Part shown: in pieces, positions 16,630 through 24,467 of the stretch
Layout: the number at the start of each line of letters is the position of its first letter
Numbering within the stretch: position 1 is the first letter of the stretch
Origin: Streptomyces sp. PT12
GTDB lineage: Bacteria > Actinomycetota > Actinomycetes > Streptomycetales > Streptomycetaceae
DNA: 64,000 nucleotides
NCBI RefSeq assembly: GCF_003311645.1
Contig: NZ_QEST01000014.1
Coordinates: 1 to 64,000 of the forward strand
Reading direction: 5' to 3'
Made by a program: the position numbers and the translations under genes
Notes under the pieces: generated by a model
Database searches by the model: none
Told to the model about the DNA's origin: nothing
Seen by the model: only the letters and a program-made list of their open reading frames with translations

Positions 16630-18090
16630 TCAGCGCGCGGCCCGGCGGCGGCGCGCGACGAGATGGACGGCCGTGCCGCAGGCCAGCAGGGCCGCGGCTC
16701 CGCCGACGAGGGGCAGCGCCGCGGCGCCGGTGGCGGCCAGACCGCCGCCCGAACCGCCCTGCGGGGCGGGGTCGTTGCCGCCAGCCGGGCTGGCCGCGTC
16801 CGTGCCGTCGGCCGAGGCGCCCTGCGCGGAGCCGCCGCCGGAGGCGCCGGGCGGGCCGGAGGTGCCCGGCGCGACGTCCCCGCCGTCCGCGCCCTCGGCC
16901 GCGCCCTCGGCCGCGCCCTGGGCGGCGCCGCCCGAGGATCCCTCGGACGCCCCGTCCGTGGTCCCGTCGGCCGTTCCCTCGCTGCCGCCCTCGCTCGCGC
17001 CCTGCGGGTCGCCCGGGGTCCCGGGGCCGCCGCCGCCCGGGGAGCAGTCGATGGGGGCGGCGCCGGGCGCGGGGTCCGCGGCGTCGATGTCGCCCAGGGG
17101 AACTCCCGCCAGGGCGGGGATCACCTGCGCGGTGGCGCGCAGCGCCATGCCGTCCGCGACCGGCTCCATGTAGCCGACCGCGCCCCGGTCGGCGGCCGGC
17201 CCGGCGCAGCCGACCTGCATCGAGCGCAGCCAGGCGATGCCCTCTCCGGCGGCCTCCTCGCGATCCCCGGCGACGAGGGCCTGAACGGCGAGCGCGGTGG
17301 AGTTGGAGTTGGGGTCGCTGGTGGCGTCGTAGCCGAAGCCGCCGTTCTCGCGTTGGCCGGCCTCCAGCCAGTCCAGGGCGGGCTCGGCGTCGGCGGTGCG
17401 GCCCACGGCCAGCAGCGCCTGGACGGCGAGGCCGGTGGAGTCGGTGTCGGAGGTGCACCGGCTGGGATTGCGGCGCAGCGAGAGCGGGTAGCCGCCGTCC
17501 GCGCAGCGGGTGGAGGCCAGGAAGTCCACGGCCGCCCCGGGCACGTCCCCGGTCCGGTCGAGGGCCAGGACGGCGAGGGACTGGGTGAACTGGTTGGACA
17601 TGTCCCCGGTGGGCCCGGCGTCGGTGAAACGTCCGGTGTCCTGGAGGCGGCCCAACAGCAGGCCGGTGAGGTCGTGCCCGCCGAAGTCGGACGGGTCCCG
17701 GTGCTCGGCGGCGGCGACCAGTGCGAGCTTGGCGGTCCCGCCGGCGAAGACCGTGCCGCTGTCGGGGGCGCCGCGGGTGATGTAGTCGCCGGCGTTCGCG
17801 GCCAGCCAGTCGGTCGCGGCCCGCTGGGCGTCGCCCGCGGTGCCGGTGGCGGCCAGGCCCAGGACGATGTCGGCGGTCAGGCCGTGGTCGCCCGAGGCGT
17901 GGGTGCCCTCGGTGAGGCGGGAGACGGACCAGGCGGCAGCGGCGGCGGCCGGGTTCTCGATTCCGTCCGGGGCCTGGGTCCCGGACGCGGCGTCGGCGCC
18001 CGCGGCGGTGCCCGTCAGGGCCAGGGCCGCCGAGGCGAGGAGGGTGGCGGGTAGCAGGGCCGCCGCGGCGCGCCGCAGGGGTCTGTCCAT
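16630..18090 (-). CDS. Wall-anchored alpha/alpha-toroid (prenyltransferase/cobalamin-binding-like repeat) protein
   Basis: This is a 486-residue secreted protein. A signal peptide (residues 1-35) is followed by about 290 residues of alpha-hairpin repeats with WLxxxQ-like helices and a GGFGYDATSD turn, as in squalene-cyclase, prenyltransferase and cobalamin-binding (intrinsic factor N-terminal) toroids. A 90-residue Gly/Ser/Glu-rich spacer leads to GGLAATG, a hydrophobic span and RRRR: a LAxTG-type sorting signal for a class E-like sortase. No catalytic DCTAE or zinc site is seen, so ligand binding is likelier than terpene chemistry. The ATG at 18090 is required for the signal peptide; it lies inside the end of the ECF S-component frame. 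Context behind a cobalamin riboswitch and an ECF transporter suggests a surface corrinoid-capture protein. Confidence 0.85.
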   Translation of the reverse strand: MDRPLRRAAAALLPATLLASAALALTGTAAGADAASGTQAPDGIENPAAAAAAWSVSRLTEGTHASGDHGLTADIVLGLAATGTAGDAQRAATDWLAANAGDYITRGAPDSGTVFAGGTAKLALVAAAEHRDPSDFGGHDLTGLLLGRLQDTGRFTDAGPTGDMSNQFTQSLAVLALDRTGDVPGAAVDFLASTRCADGGYPLSLRRNPSRCTSDTDSTGLAVQALLAVGRTADAEPALDWLEAGQRENGGFGYDATSDPNSNSTALAVQALVAGDREEAAGEGIAWLRSMQVGCAGPAADRGAVGYMEPVADGMALRATAQVIPALAGVPLGDIDAADPAPGAAPIDCSPGGGGPGTPGDPQGASEGGSEGTADGTTDGASEGSSGGAAQGAAEGAAEGADGGDVAPGTSGPPGASGGGSAQGASADGTDAASPAGGNDPAPQGGSGGGLAATGAAALPLVGGAAALLACGTAVHLVARRRRAAR

Positions 18091-19013
18091 CGGGTGAGTG
18101 CTCTTTCGTCGCTTGGTGCGGGTGATCCGGCGCCGGTCACGGCCGCGGCGGCCCGCGGGGGGCGGGAGCCGAAGCGGACCGGGGTGGTGAAGGCGGCGCG
18201 CCGGGCGGCGCGGCGCAGGGTGGTCAGCACGGCGGGACCCAGGGCGCAGACGGTCAGGACGTTGGTCAGCGCCCGGCCGGTGTCCCAGCCGAAGGTCGAG
18301 GTCGCCAGGGTGTAGAGGAGGAAGATGTGCAGGTTCTCGGTCCAGCTGGCCTCCGGGTCGATGGACAGCTCGGTGCCGGGACCGGTGGCGTAGGGCCAGA
18401 ACCAGAGGTTCATCACCAGGCCGAAGGCGTACGCCGCCAGGGCTCCGTAACAGGCCAGCAGGGCGATCTCGGCCCGGCCCGAGGGGCGGCGGGGAAGCAG
18501 CCCGGCGCCCAGGCCCACCCAGCCGGCGGCCATCATCTGGAACGGCAGCCACGGCCCCACGCCGGCCGTCAGCAGCGCGGAGGCGAACAGCGAGACGGCG
18601 CCCAGGGCGAAGCCGAAGCCGGGGCCGAAGACGCGCCCGGCGAGGATAAGCAGGAAGAACACCGTCTCGATCCCGGCGGTTCCGGCGCCCAGGGGCCGCA
18701 GCGCGGCGTTGACGGCGGCCAGGACGCCCAGGAGCGCCAGGGTCCTGGGGTCGATGCCGCCCTCGGACATCTCGGCCAGGACGAGGCCGAGCACGACCGG
18801 CAGCAGCAGCACGAACAGCATCGGGGCGTGCCCGGCGTGCGCCATGGCCTGCGGCTCGGGGGGATTGAGCAGCGGCCAGCAGAACATGGCCAGCCCGATG
18901 AGGCTCGCGAGGGCGAGGACGGCGGCTGCGCGGGGGCCCACCCGCAGGGCGGTCGTTCTCGGCGGCAGCGCGAGCGGGGGCCCGGGCGTGAGCCGGGAGG
19001 GCGGCGGGGTCAT
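18015..19013 (-). CDS. ECF transporter S component (predicted cobalamin/corrinoid specificity)
   Basis: The 332-residue membrane protein has six or seven hydrophobic helices (first AAVLALASLIGLAMFCW, last near TNVLTVCALGPAVL). It resembles actinobacterial ECF substrate-specific subunits of the CbrT type. It starts with ATG in a 4-nt overlap (ATGA) with the ATPase gene. The S subunit binds the vitamin and would dock on the T and A-A' subunits encoded upstream. Specificity for corrinoids is inferred from the riboswitch at 23.1-23.3 kb, not from binding residues. One oddity is that the frame runs 76 nt into the next gene: its last 25 or so residues are Pro/Arg-rich and antisense-like in composition. 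A frameshift near the end, or a real long overlap, would explain this. Confidence 0.82.
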   Translation of the reverse strand: MTPPPSRLTPGPPLALPPRTTALRVGPRAAAVLALASLIGLAMFCWPLLNPPEPQAMAHAGHAPMLFVLLLPVVLGLVLAEMSEGGIDPRTLALLGVLAAVNAALRPLGAGTAGIETVFFLLILAGRVFGPGFGFALGAVSLFASALLTAGVGPWLPFQMMAAGWVGLGAGLLPRRPSGRAEIALLACYGALAAYAFGLVMNLWFWPYATGPGTELSIDPEASWTENLHIFLLYTLATSTFGWDTGRALTNVLTVCALGPAVLTTLRRAARRAAFTTPVRFGSRPPRAAAAVTGAGSPAPSDERALTRWTDPCGAPRRPCYPPPSSPRRPWP

Positions 19014-20641
19014 CGGACGGCCTCCGGTGCGGGGGGCGCGGTCCGGGCGCGGGCGACCTGGTCGGGGGTCAGCCAGGGCAGCGGGCGCAGGACCTTGGCG
19101 ACCTGGGGGGCGAAGGCAGGCGAGGAGCACAGGACGCGGTCGGTGGGGCCGTCGGCGACGATCTCGCCCTCGGCCAGCACGGTGACCCGGTCGGCGGTGG
19201 CGGCGGCGAACTCCACGTCGTGCGTGGCGATCAGGACCGAGCCGCCCTCGGCCGCGAGGCCGCGCACGATCCGGCCGAAGGCGCGCTTGGCGTGGTAGTC
19301 CAGGCCGCGGGTCGGCTCGTCCAGCAGCATCACCCGGGGCGCCGCCGTCAGTTGCACGGCGAGCACCAGGGCCAGGCGCTGGCCCTCGGACAGGTCCCTG
19401 GGGTGGTGTCCGCCGGGAACGCCGGGGGCGAGGCGGTCGAGCAGGGCGCGGCAGGTGCCGGGCGCGGCCTGGGATTCGGCGTCGGCCTGGGCGCACTCCT
19501 CGTCCACGGTGTGCAGGTAGAGGAGGTCGGCCGCGGACTGCGGCACGAGGCCGACGAGGGCACGCGCCCGGTGGGCGGGCAGCGCGCCGGGGTCGGCGCC
19601 GGCCACCGCCACGGCGCCGGAGCGGCGCGGCCCCGAGCCCTGGAGCGCCCACAGCAGCGAGGACTTGCCGGAGCCGTTGCGTCCCATCAGCGCCGTGACC
19701 TCGCCGACCCACAGGGTCAGGTCGAGCGCGCGCACGGCCACGGCCGTTCCGTAGGCGACGGTGACCTTGCGCGCGGACAGGGCGGGCTCGCCGGTGCCGT
19801 GGGCGGCGACGGCCGGGGGCGGGGGGACGCTCTCCAGGCGCCGCCGCAGCTCGGGGGCGTGGCGGCGGGCGTCGCGCACGGACAGCGGCAGGGGCCGCCA
19901 GCCGGCCAGGCGCCCGAGGTGAACGACCGGCGGCGCCACCTCGGAGTCCGTCATCAGGTCCGCGGGGGTGCCGTCGCGGACGGTGCCGTCGCCGGGGAGG
20001 TACAGCAGGCGGTCGGCGTACTGGAGAACGCGCTCCATCCGGTGTTCGGCGATGAGCACGGTGGTGCCCAGGTCGTGCACCAGGCGCAGCACGGCCGCCA
20101 GGACCTCCTCGGCCGCGGTGGGGTCGAGGGCGGAAGTGGGCTCGTCGAGGACGAGGACGGAGGGGTGCGCGGCGAGCACGGACCCGATGGCCACCCGCTG
20201 CTGCTGTCCGCCCGAGAGGGCGCGCAGCGGGCGGTGGCGCAGGTCCGCGATGCCCAGCAGGTCGAGGGTCTCCTCCACCCGCTTGCGCATCGCGTCCGGG
20301 TCGATGGCCAACTGCTCCATGCCGTAAGCGAGTTCTTCCTCGACGGTGTCGGTGACGAAGCCGGCCAGGGGGTCCTGGCCGACCATGCCGACCAGCCGGG
20401 CGAACTCCTGCGGCGGGTGGCTCTCGGTGCCCTGGCCGGCGACGGTGACCCGCCCGGTGAGGGTGCCGCCCGTGAACCGGGGCACCAGGCCGTTGACGGT
20501 GCCCAGCAGGGTGGACTTGCCCGAGCCGGTGCGGCCGGCGATCAGGCACAGCTCGCCCTCGCCGATCCGCATGTCCACGCCGGCCAGGGCAGGGCGTTCG
20601 CTGCCGTGGTAGGCGAAGCCGACCTCCTCGAACGCGATCAC
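19010..20641 (-). CDS. ECF transporter fused ATPase (EcfA-EcfA')
   Basis: The 543-residue protein carries two complete ABC ATPase domains in tandem. Domain 1 has Walker A GRTGSGKST, signature LSGGQQQRV, Walker B VLVLDEPTSALD and switch His in AEHRMER. Domain 2 has GRNGSGKSS, LSEGQRLALVL, VMLLDEPTRGLD and ATHDVEF. Energy-coupling-factor transporters usually use two separate A proteins; the fused form is common in actinobacteria. GTG is the start, overlapping the T-component stop by GTGA, and the gene is translationally coupled to the T and S genes. It should power vitamin uptake through the membrane complex. Confidence 0.95.
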   Translation of the reverse strand: MIAFEEVGFAYHGSERPALAGVDMRIGEGELCLIAGRTGSGKSTLLGTVNGLVPRFTGGTLTGRVTVAGQGTESHPPQEFARLVGMVGQDPLAGFVTDTVEEELAYGMEQLAIDPDAMRKRVEETLDLLGIADLRHRPLRALSGGQQQRVAIGSVLAAHPSVLVLDEPTSALDPTAAEEVLAAVLRLVHDLGTTVLIAEHRMERVLQYADRLLYLPGDGTVRDGTPADLMTDSEVAPPVVHLGRLAGWRPLPLSVRDARRHAPELRRRLESVPPPPAVAAHGTGEPALSARKVTVAYGTAVAVRALDLTLWVGEVTALMGRNGSGKSSLLWALQGSGPRRSGAVAVAGADPGALPAHRARALVGLVPQSAADLLYLHTVDEECAQADAESQAAPGTCRALLDRLAPGVPGGHHPRDLSEGQRLALVLAVQLTAAPRVMLLDEPTRGLDYHAKRAFGRIVRGLAAEGGSVLIATHDVEFAAATADRVTVLAEGEIVADGPTDRVLCSSPAFAPQVAKVLRPLPWLTPDQVARARTAPPAPEAVR

Positions 20642-21864
20642 GCGGCGGCCTCCTTCGGACTCGGTGTGGGCGCGGGCCTCGCCCGCCGGGGCGGCGTCTC
20701 CGGCGTCTCCCGATGTCCGGGCGGCCCCGGCGGCGCCGCCGGGGCCGGGCTGAGGAGAGCCGGGAGCAGGCCGGTGAGGACGGCGAGCAGCGGAAGGGGC
20801 GAGACCTCCGGCCAGGACAGGGGGGTCAGGGACGGGTAGAGGCCAGCCGGGTTGGTGCGCGTGGACAGGGACATCAGCGCGGCGGCGGCCAGCCCGGAGG
20901 CGGCGGTGAGGAGTTCACCGGCACGCCAGCGGTCGGGACGGTAGGAGCTGCGCCGTACCCGCCGCCCGCCCAGGGCGAAGCCGGCCACGCCGATGGCGAC
21001 GCCGGCCAGCAGCAGCGGCAGGCCCAGGTAGCGGGGGGCGGAGGAGTCCAGCAGCCCGTACAGGCCGGCCGCGATGCCCAGCAGCCCGCCGATGACCAGC
21101 GCCCCGACCGCCAGGCGCGCCCGCGCCGGGACGCCGCCGGTGCGGCCGTAGCCCCGGGAGGCCATGGCGGCGGCCAGGGCCAGGGAGCGGTTGAGCGCGT
21201 CCTCCAGCACCGGCACGGCGATGCCGCGCAGCGCCCGCCGCCCCTTCTCCGCGCCGCCGCGCAGGCGCCGCGCGCGGCGCACCCGCTGGACGCTCTCCAC
21301 GAGTTGGGGGGCGACGGTCAGGGCGACCACCACGGAGGTGCCGACCTCGTACAGGGCGCCCGGCATGGCCTTGAGCATCCGCTTGGGGTTGGCCAGGGCG
21401 TTGGCCGCGCCGACGCACACCACCATGGCGGCGAGCTGGAGGCCGTCGTAGAACCCGCCCAGCACCTCCTCCGCCGCGACGGGGCCCAGCAGCCGGATGC
21501 CGGCCGCCGCCTCGGGGAGGGGGATCTCGGGCAGGGTGACCAGGATGGTCTCGCCCCGCCCGCCGCCGAAGACCACGCGGAAGGCGATCCGCGTGATCAC
21601 GATGACCGCGCCGAAGAGCAGGTACATCCGGAACGACAGCGCCCAGGGCGCGTCGGTGCGGCGCAGCACCACGACGCAGCCGGCGACGGCGACGAGGAGG
21701 GCCAGGAGGACGGGGTTGGTCGTCCGGCTCGCGGCCACGGCCAGGCCCAGCGCCCACAGCCACCAGGCGCCGGGATGCAGGGCGCGGGGAAGCGGCCGGG
21801 CCCAGGCGCGGGGACGCCGGCCGGGCGGGCCGGAGCGTGCTTCCGCGGCAGGGGCGCCCGTCAC
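20638..21864 (-). CDS. ECF transporter T component (EcfT)
   Basis: The 408-residue membrane protein has five to eight hydrophobic segments and the two Ala-Arg-Gly-type coupling motifs of EcfT proteins, visible as RRARRLRGG and AMASRGYGR. These helices contact the ATPase pair. The GTG start at 21864 overlaps the stop of the upstream gene by GTGA. An extra hydrophobic C-terminal region (after SSYRPDRW) and a Pro-rich tail make it longer than a minimal EcfT (about 260 residues). It is part of the tightly overlapping riboswitch operon with the A-A' and S genes. Confidence 0.92.
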   Translation of the reverse strand: MTGAPAAEARSGPPGRRPRAWARPLPRALHPGAWWLWALGLAVAASRTTNPVLLALLVAVAGCVVVLRRTDAPWALSFRMYLLFGAVIVITRIAFRVVFGGGRGETILVTLPEIPLPEAAAGIRLLGPVAAEEVLGGFYDGLQLAAMVVCVGAANALANPKRMLKAMPGALYEVGTSVVVALTVAPQLVESVQRVRRARRLRGGAEKGRRALRGIAVPVLEDALNRSLALAAAMASRGYGRTGGVPARARLAVGALVIGGLLGIAAGLYGLLDSSAPRYLGLPLLLAGVAIGVAGFALGGRRVRRSSYRPDRWRAGELLTAASGLAAAALMSLSTRTNPAGLYPSLTPLSWPEVSPLPLLAVLTGLLPALLSPAPAAPPGPPGHRETPETPPRRARPAPTPSPKEAAA

Positions 21865-22964
21865 GGCGCCTCCCCGCCGCCCGCCGCCCGGCGGCGGCGC
21901 CACGCGGCCAGGCCACCGCCGGCCGCCAACGCGAGGACGAGGCCGAGCGCGGCCAGCGTGAACAGCGGCGGGCCGCCGCCGTCCTCCCGGGCGGCGCGCT
22001 CCCGCTCGAACCGCTCGTCCTCCCCGGACCATTCGGCGGCCTCGGTCGGCGCGGGGCCGGGCTCCCCGGCGGCGCCTTCCGCCGCCCCGGCCTCCTCGTC
22101 CGCGCCGGACGCGCTGTCCTCGGCGTTCTCCTCGTCCGGCTCCCGCGACGCGTCGTCCGGACCGTCCTCCTCCTCTGGCTCGCCCTCCTCCGGCTCGCCC
22201 TCATCCGGGCTCGCCCCGCCTGGCTGCCCGCCCTGGCCACCGGCCGCGCCCGTGGCACTGCCGCCGCCCGGACCGGACGCGCCGGAGCCGCCGTTGTCGC
22301 CGCCGGAGTCGCCTCCGCCCGAGCCGCCGGAGCCGCCTCCGGGCGCGCTCCCGCCGCCGCCGTCGTCACCTCCGCCGCCTCCGCCGCCTCCGCCGCCTCC
22401 GCCGCCTCCGCCGCCTCCGCCGGACCCGTCGCCGGGCGCGGGGCGGACGGGGGCCACCCCAGGCGGGGGCGACTCGCCCTGCTCCTGGTCCAGCGAGAAG
22501 GACCAGCCCTCGAACGTCCCCGGCACGGGCGTGCGGTAGGTGGCGCCGCGCTGGCTGTACGCCCAGGAACCGCCGTTCTCCGCGTGCCAATAGGACCAGT
22601 AGGCGGAGGCCGGCGGGGTGTCCACGCACGGCTCGCGGTCCGGCCCGGGGCGGCCGTTGATCCGGCAGACGAAGGAGTCGCCCCAGCGGTTGGTGCCCGC
22701 CGTCTCGAAGCCGGCGCCGCGCAGGGCCGCCAGGCCGTCCGTCGGCGCGCCCGGCGCGCAGCGAACCACCCGGCCGCCGCCCAGCGCGCCGAAGTCCACC
22801 ACGACGGTGACGCCGGAGGTCCCTGGGCAGAAGCCGGGCGTCCCGGCCGCCGGCCGCGCGAGCGCCTGAGCGCTGGCGGGCGGCAGCAGCGCGTGGAGGA
22901 GAAGCAGAAGCGCGGCGAGGGCGCCGGCGCGGAGCGTGGCGGGGACACCTTCGGCGCGGGGCAT
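21861..22964 (-). CDS. Secreted, membrane-anchored SCO2322-like/DUF4430-like protein, first gene of the corrinoid operon
   Basis: The 367-residue protein has a signal peptide (LAALLLLLHALLPPASAQA) and an N-terminal domain of about 140 residues with three or four Cys (GFCPGTSG, VRCAPG, FVCRING, PCVDT). The aromatic stretch YWSYWHAENGGSWAYS and EGWSF resemble a DUF4430-like beta fold. A poly-Gly tract, a long Gly/Ser then Glu/Asp-rich spacer, and a C-terminal hydrophobic helix followed by RRRR tether it to the membrane. From memory, S. coelicolor SCO2322 is of this family and lies in a similar ECF operon. ATG 22964 is chosen for the signal peptide and the AAGG 7 nt upstream. Being first behind the riboswitch, it probably receives or presents corrinoid near the ECF complex. 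Confidence 0.75.
   Translation of the reverse strand: MPRAEGVPATLRAGALAALLLLLHALLPPASAQALARPAAGTPGFCPGTSGVTVVVDFGALGGGRVVRCAPGAPTDGLAALRGAGFETAGTNRWGDSFVCRINGRPGPDREPCVDTPPASAYWSYWHAENGGSWAYSQRGATYRTPVPGTFEGWSFSLDQEQGESPPPGVAPVRPAPGDGSGGGGGGGGGGGGGGGGGGDDGGGGSAPGGGSGGSGGGDSGGDNGGSGASGPGGGSATGAAGGQGGQPGGASPDEGEPEEGEPEEEDGPDDASREPDEENAEDSASGADEEAGAAEGAAGEPGPAPTEAAEWSGEDERFERERAAREDGGGPPLFTLAALGLVLALAAGGGLAAWRRRRAAGGGEAP
22371..22424. repeat. 9-bp microsatellite encoding poly-glycine
   Basis: Nearly six copies of TCCGCCGCC lie head to tail inside the SCO2322-like gene and encode an uninterrupted Gly run in the extracellular spacer. The unit is a multiple of three, so copy-number changes would lengthen or shorten the spacer without breaking the frame. 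Confidence 0.85.
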
Positions 22965-23109
22965 CGCGGGCCTTTCCGTGGGGCAGCACGAACCCCGCGG
23001 AACGCCCCTGGGCATCGGAAAACCCCTGGCGCGCGTTCGGTGACGAAAGCGTGCGGCAGGGGCCGACGGGCCGGAGGGCCGAGGGCTCCACGCTGCAGAC
23101 CGTGACAGT

Positions 23110-23275
23110 GAGAAGCAGTACACGCGTCACGCCGAGCATTCCGACTCGTGACCACCCGGGGGCCATCACTCACGGTTGCAGGTCAGCGCCGGATTCGCAC
23201 CGGCTTCCCTCGCACGCACGCGCATTCAGTTGTCCTTCGCGGCCCGGACGGCGCGAGGCCACCCGTTCCAGCGCC
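23110..23275 (-). promoter_or_regulatory. Cobalamin riboswitch
   Basis: On the minus strand the leader contains the conserved B12 core in order: GAGGGAAGCC, GGTGCGAATCC, GGCGCTGACCTGCAACCGTG (23174-23212), then after a short variable arm GAGTCGGAATGCTCGGC (23130-23147), flanked by GTCAC/GTGAC arms. These are the signature segments of the cobalamin (adenosylcobalamin-type) aptamer. The outer limits are approximate. About 150 nt separate the aptamer from ATG 22964, enough for an expression platform. The riboswitch should switch off the whole SCO2322-like/ECF/toroid/DUF4430 operon when intracellular B12 is high. A short inverted repeat CACATG-7 nt-CATGTG lies just upstream at 23297-23315, where the promoter is expected. 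Confidence 0.92.
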
Positions 23276-23334
23276 CAACTCTACGCGGGAGCAACACACA
23301 TGACCAGGCCATGTGAAGAGCATTCGCGACCTGA

Positions 23335-23680
23335 TGGTCCCGGCGGGCGGCCCGCGCCTTGCGGGCCGGCACGTCCGCGATGCCCTCCCGCAGCGACGCC
23401 GCACCGTCGGCCAGCGGGATCCCCTCACCGCGGGCGCGGTGCTGCCCGGCCCACCGCGCGGCGGCGGTCTTGAGCCCGGAGAAGGAGAAGGCGCCGGGGG
23501 CGTTGCGCGGCCCGGTCAGCGGGCGGGGAAACGCCACCGCGCACCGGTCCCCGCCGTGGGCGGCGCGGCCGATGGCCCGGCCCGCCCGGATACGGCGGCC
23601 CGAAGAGGCGCGCCGCCTTGTCGAAGCACTCGCCCGCTGCGTCGTCCACGGTGTCCCCGGCCGGGCTCCTCACCTGCCAT
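23335..23680 (-). pseudogene. tsaD: Frameshifted internal fragment of tsaD (tRNA t6A synthesis)
   Basis: Read on the minus strand, the first frame gives [19 protein letters not shown] and PPYPGGP. After a one-base shift near 23578 the next frame gives [27 protein letters not shown] and LADGAASLREGIADV. These are consecutive segments from the middle of TsaD/Gcp, the universal threonylcarbamoyl transferase subunit. The first third and the C-terminal third of the roughly 350-residue protein are absent, so sequencing error alone cannot restore a gene. A functional tsaD must exist elsewhere. The fragment lies between the riboswitch and sodF and is probably debris from a rearrangement. Confidence 0.72.
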
Positions 23681-23766
23681 GGAGGACCACCGTCCGGGGC
23701 GCGGCGAGACGCCAAGGGGCCGGGAAACCCCGCGGTTCCCCGGCCCCTGGCCTACGGTGCCGCGCG

Positions 23767-24393
23767 TCAGGCGCCGGCTGCTCCGCCCGCGGTGGTGGCG
23801 GCGCTGAAGCGGCGGGTGATGTCCTCCCAGTTGACCAGGTCCCACAGCTTAGTGACGTAGTCGGGGCGGACGTTCTTGTACTGCAGGTAGTAGGCGTGCT
23901 CCCAGGCGTCGAAAACCAGCAGCGGGGTCGAGCCCTGGCCGACGTTGCCGTGGTGGTCATAGACCTGCTCCACGATCAGGCGCTTGCCGAGCGGCTCCCA
24001 TGCGAGCACACCCCAGCCCGAGCCCTGCACGGAGGCGGTGGCGACGGTCAGCTGCTTCTTGAACGCCTCGAAGCCGCCCAGGTGCTCATCGATCGCATCG
24101 GCCAGCGCCCCGTCGGGGCGGTCGCCGCCGTCCGGGGAGAGGTTCTCCCAGAAGATCGTGTGCAGGACGTGACCGGAAAGATTGAACGCGAACGTCTTCT
24201 CCAGCCCGACCAGCGCGGTCGGGGGGATCTGCTCCCTCTCACGGACCTCGGCGATCTGCTCCAGGGAGTCGTTGGCGCCCTTGACGTAGGCGGCGTGGTG
24301 CTTGGCGTGGTGCAGCTCCAGGATCTGCCCCGTGATGGCCGGCTCCAGCGCCGCGTAGTCGTAGGGAAGGTCAGGGAGTGAGTAAGTGCCCAT
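23767..24393 (-). CDS. sodF: Iron-type superoxide dismutase
   Basis: The 208-residue protein belongs to the Fe/Mn superoxide dismutase family. The metal ligands are visible: His in HHAKHHAAY, His in GHVLHTIFW, and Asp and His in [24 protein letters not shown] is the active-site Trp segment. The enzyme converts superoxide to oxygen and peroxide in the cytoplasm. ATG 24393 has AAGGGG upstream. A Nur-type operator lies 58-74 nt before the start codon, so the gene should be repressed when nickel is sufficient, as established for streptomycete sodF, where nickel SodN takes over. No sodN is present in this window. Confidence 0.95.
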   Translation of the reverse strand: MGTYSLPDLPYDYAALEPAITGQILELHHAKHHAAYVKGANDSLEQIAEVREREQIPPTALVGLEKTFAFNLSGHVLHTIFWENLSPDGGDRPDGALADAIDEHLGGFEAFKKQLTVATASVQGSGWGVLAWEPLGKRLIVEQVYDHHGNVGQGSTPLLVFDAWEHAYYLQYKNVRPDYVTKLWDLVNWEDITRRFSAATTAGGAAGA

Positions 24394-24450
24394 CAGGCGC
24401 AGCCCCTTCTGGCAGCGGGTGATCGTCTCGGGAGCAAGCCTAGACCGTTG

Positions 24451-24467
24451 TTGCGAGTAACTTGCAA
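24451..24467 (-). promoter_or_regulatory. Nur (nickel-responsive Fur-family) box upstream of sodF
   Basis: TTGCGA-N5-TTGCAA on the plus strand matches the published streptomycete Nur motif (TTGCAA-N5-TTGCAA) with one mismatch. On the minus strand its TTGCAA also fits a -35, with TAGGCT 19 bp further on as -10, so repressor binding would block the sodF promoter. Confidence 0.75.

Noticed and set aside
16630-18090. Terpene cyclase or protein prenyltransferase
   Set aside because: The repeats fit the toroid fold, but there is no catalytic acid motif or zinc site, and the protein is exported and wall-anchored.
19220-20839. A long plus-strand frame opposite the ECF ATPase
   Set aside because: Antisense shadow; the minus strand contains paired ABC ATPase motifs.
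23359-24381. Plus-strand frame of 340 codons opposite sodF
   Set aside because: Sequence on the minus strand is a clear superoxide dismutase plus a tsaD fragment; the plus frame is Arg/Gly/Ala-rich and motif-free.
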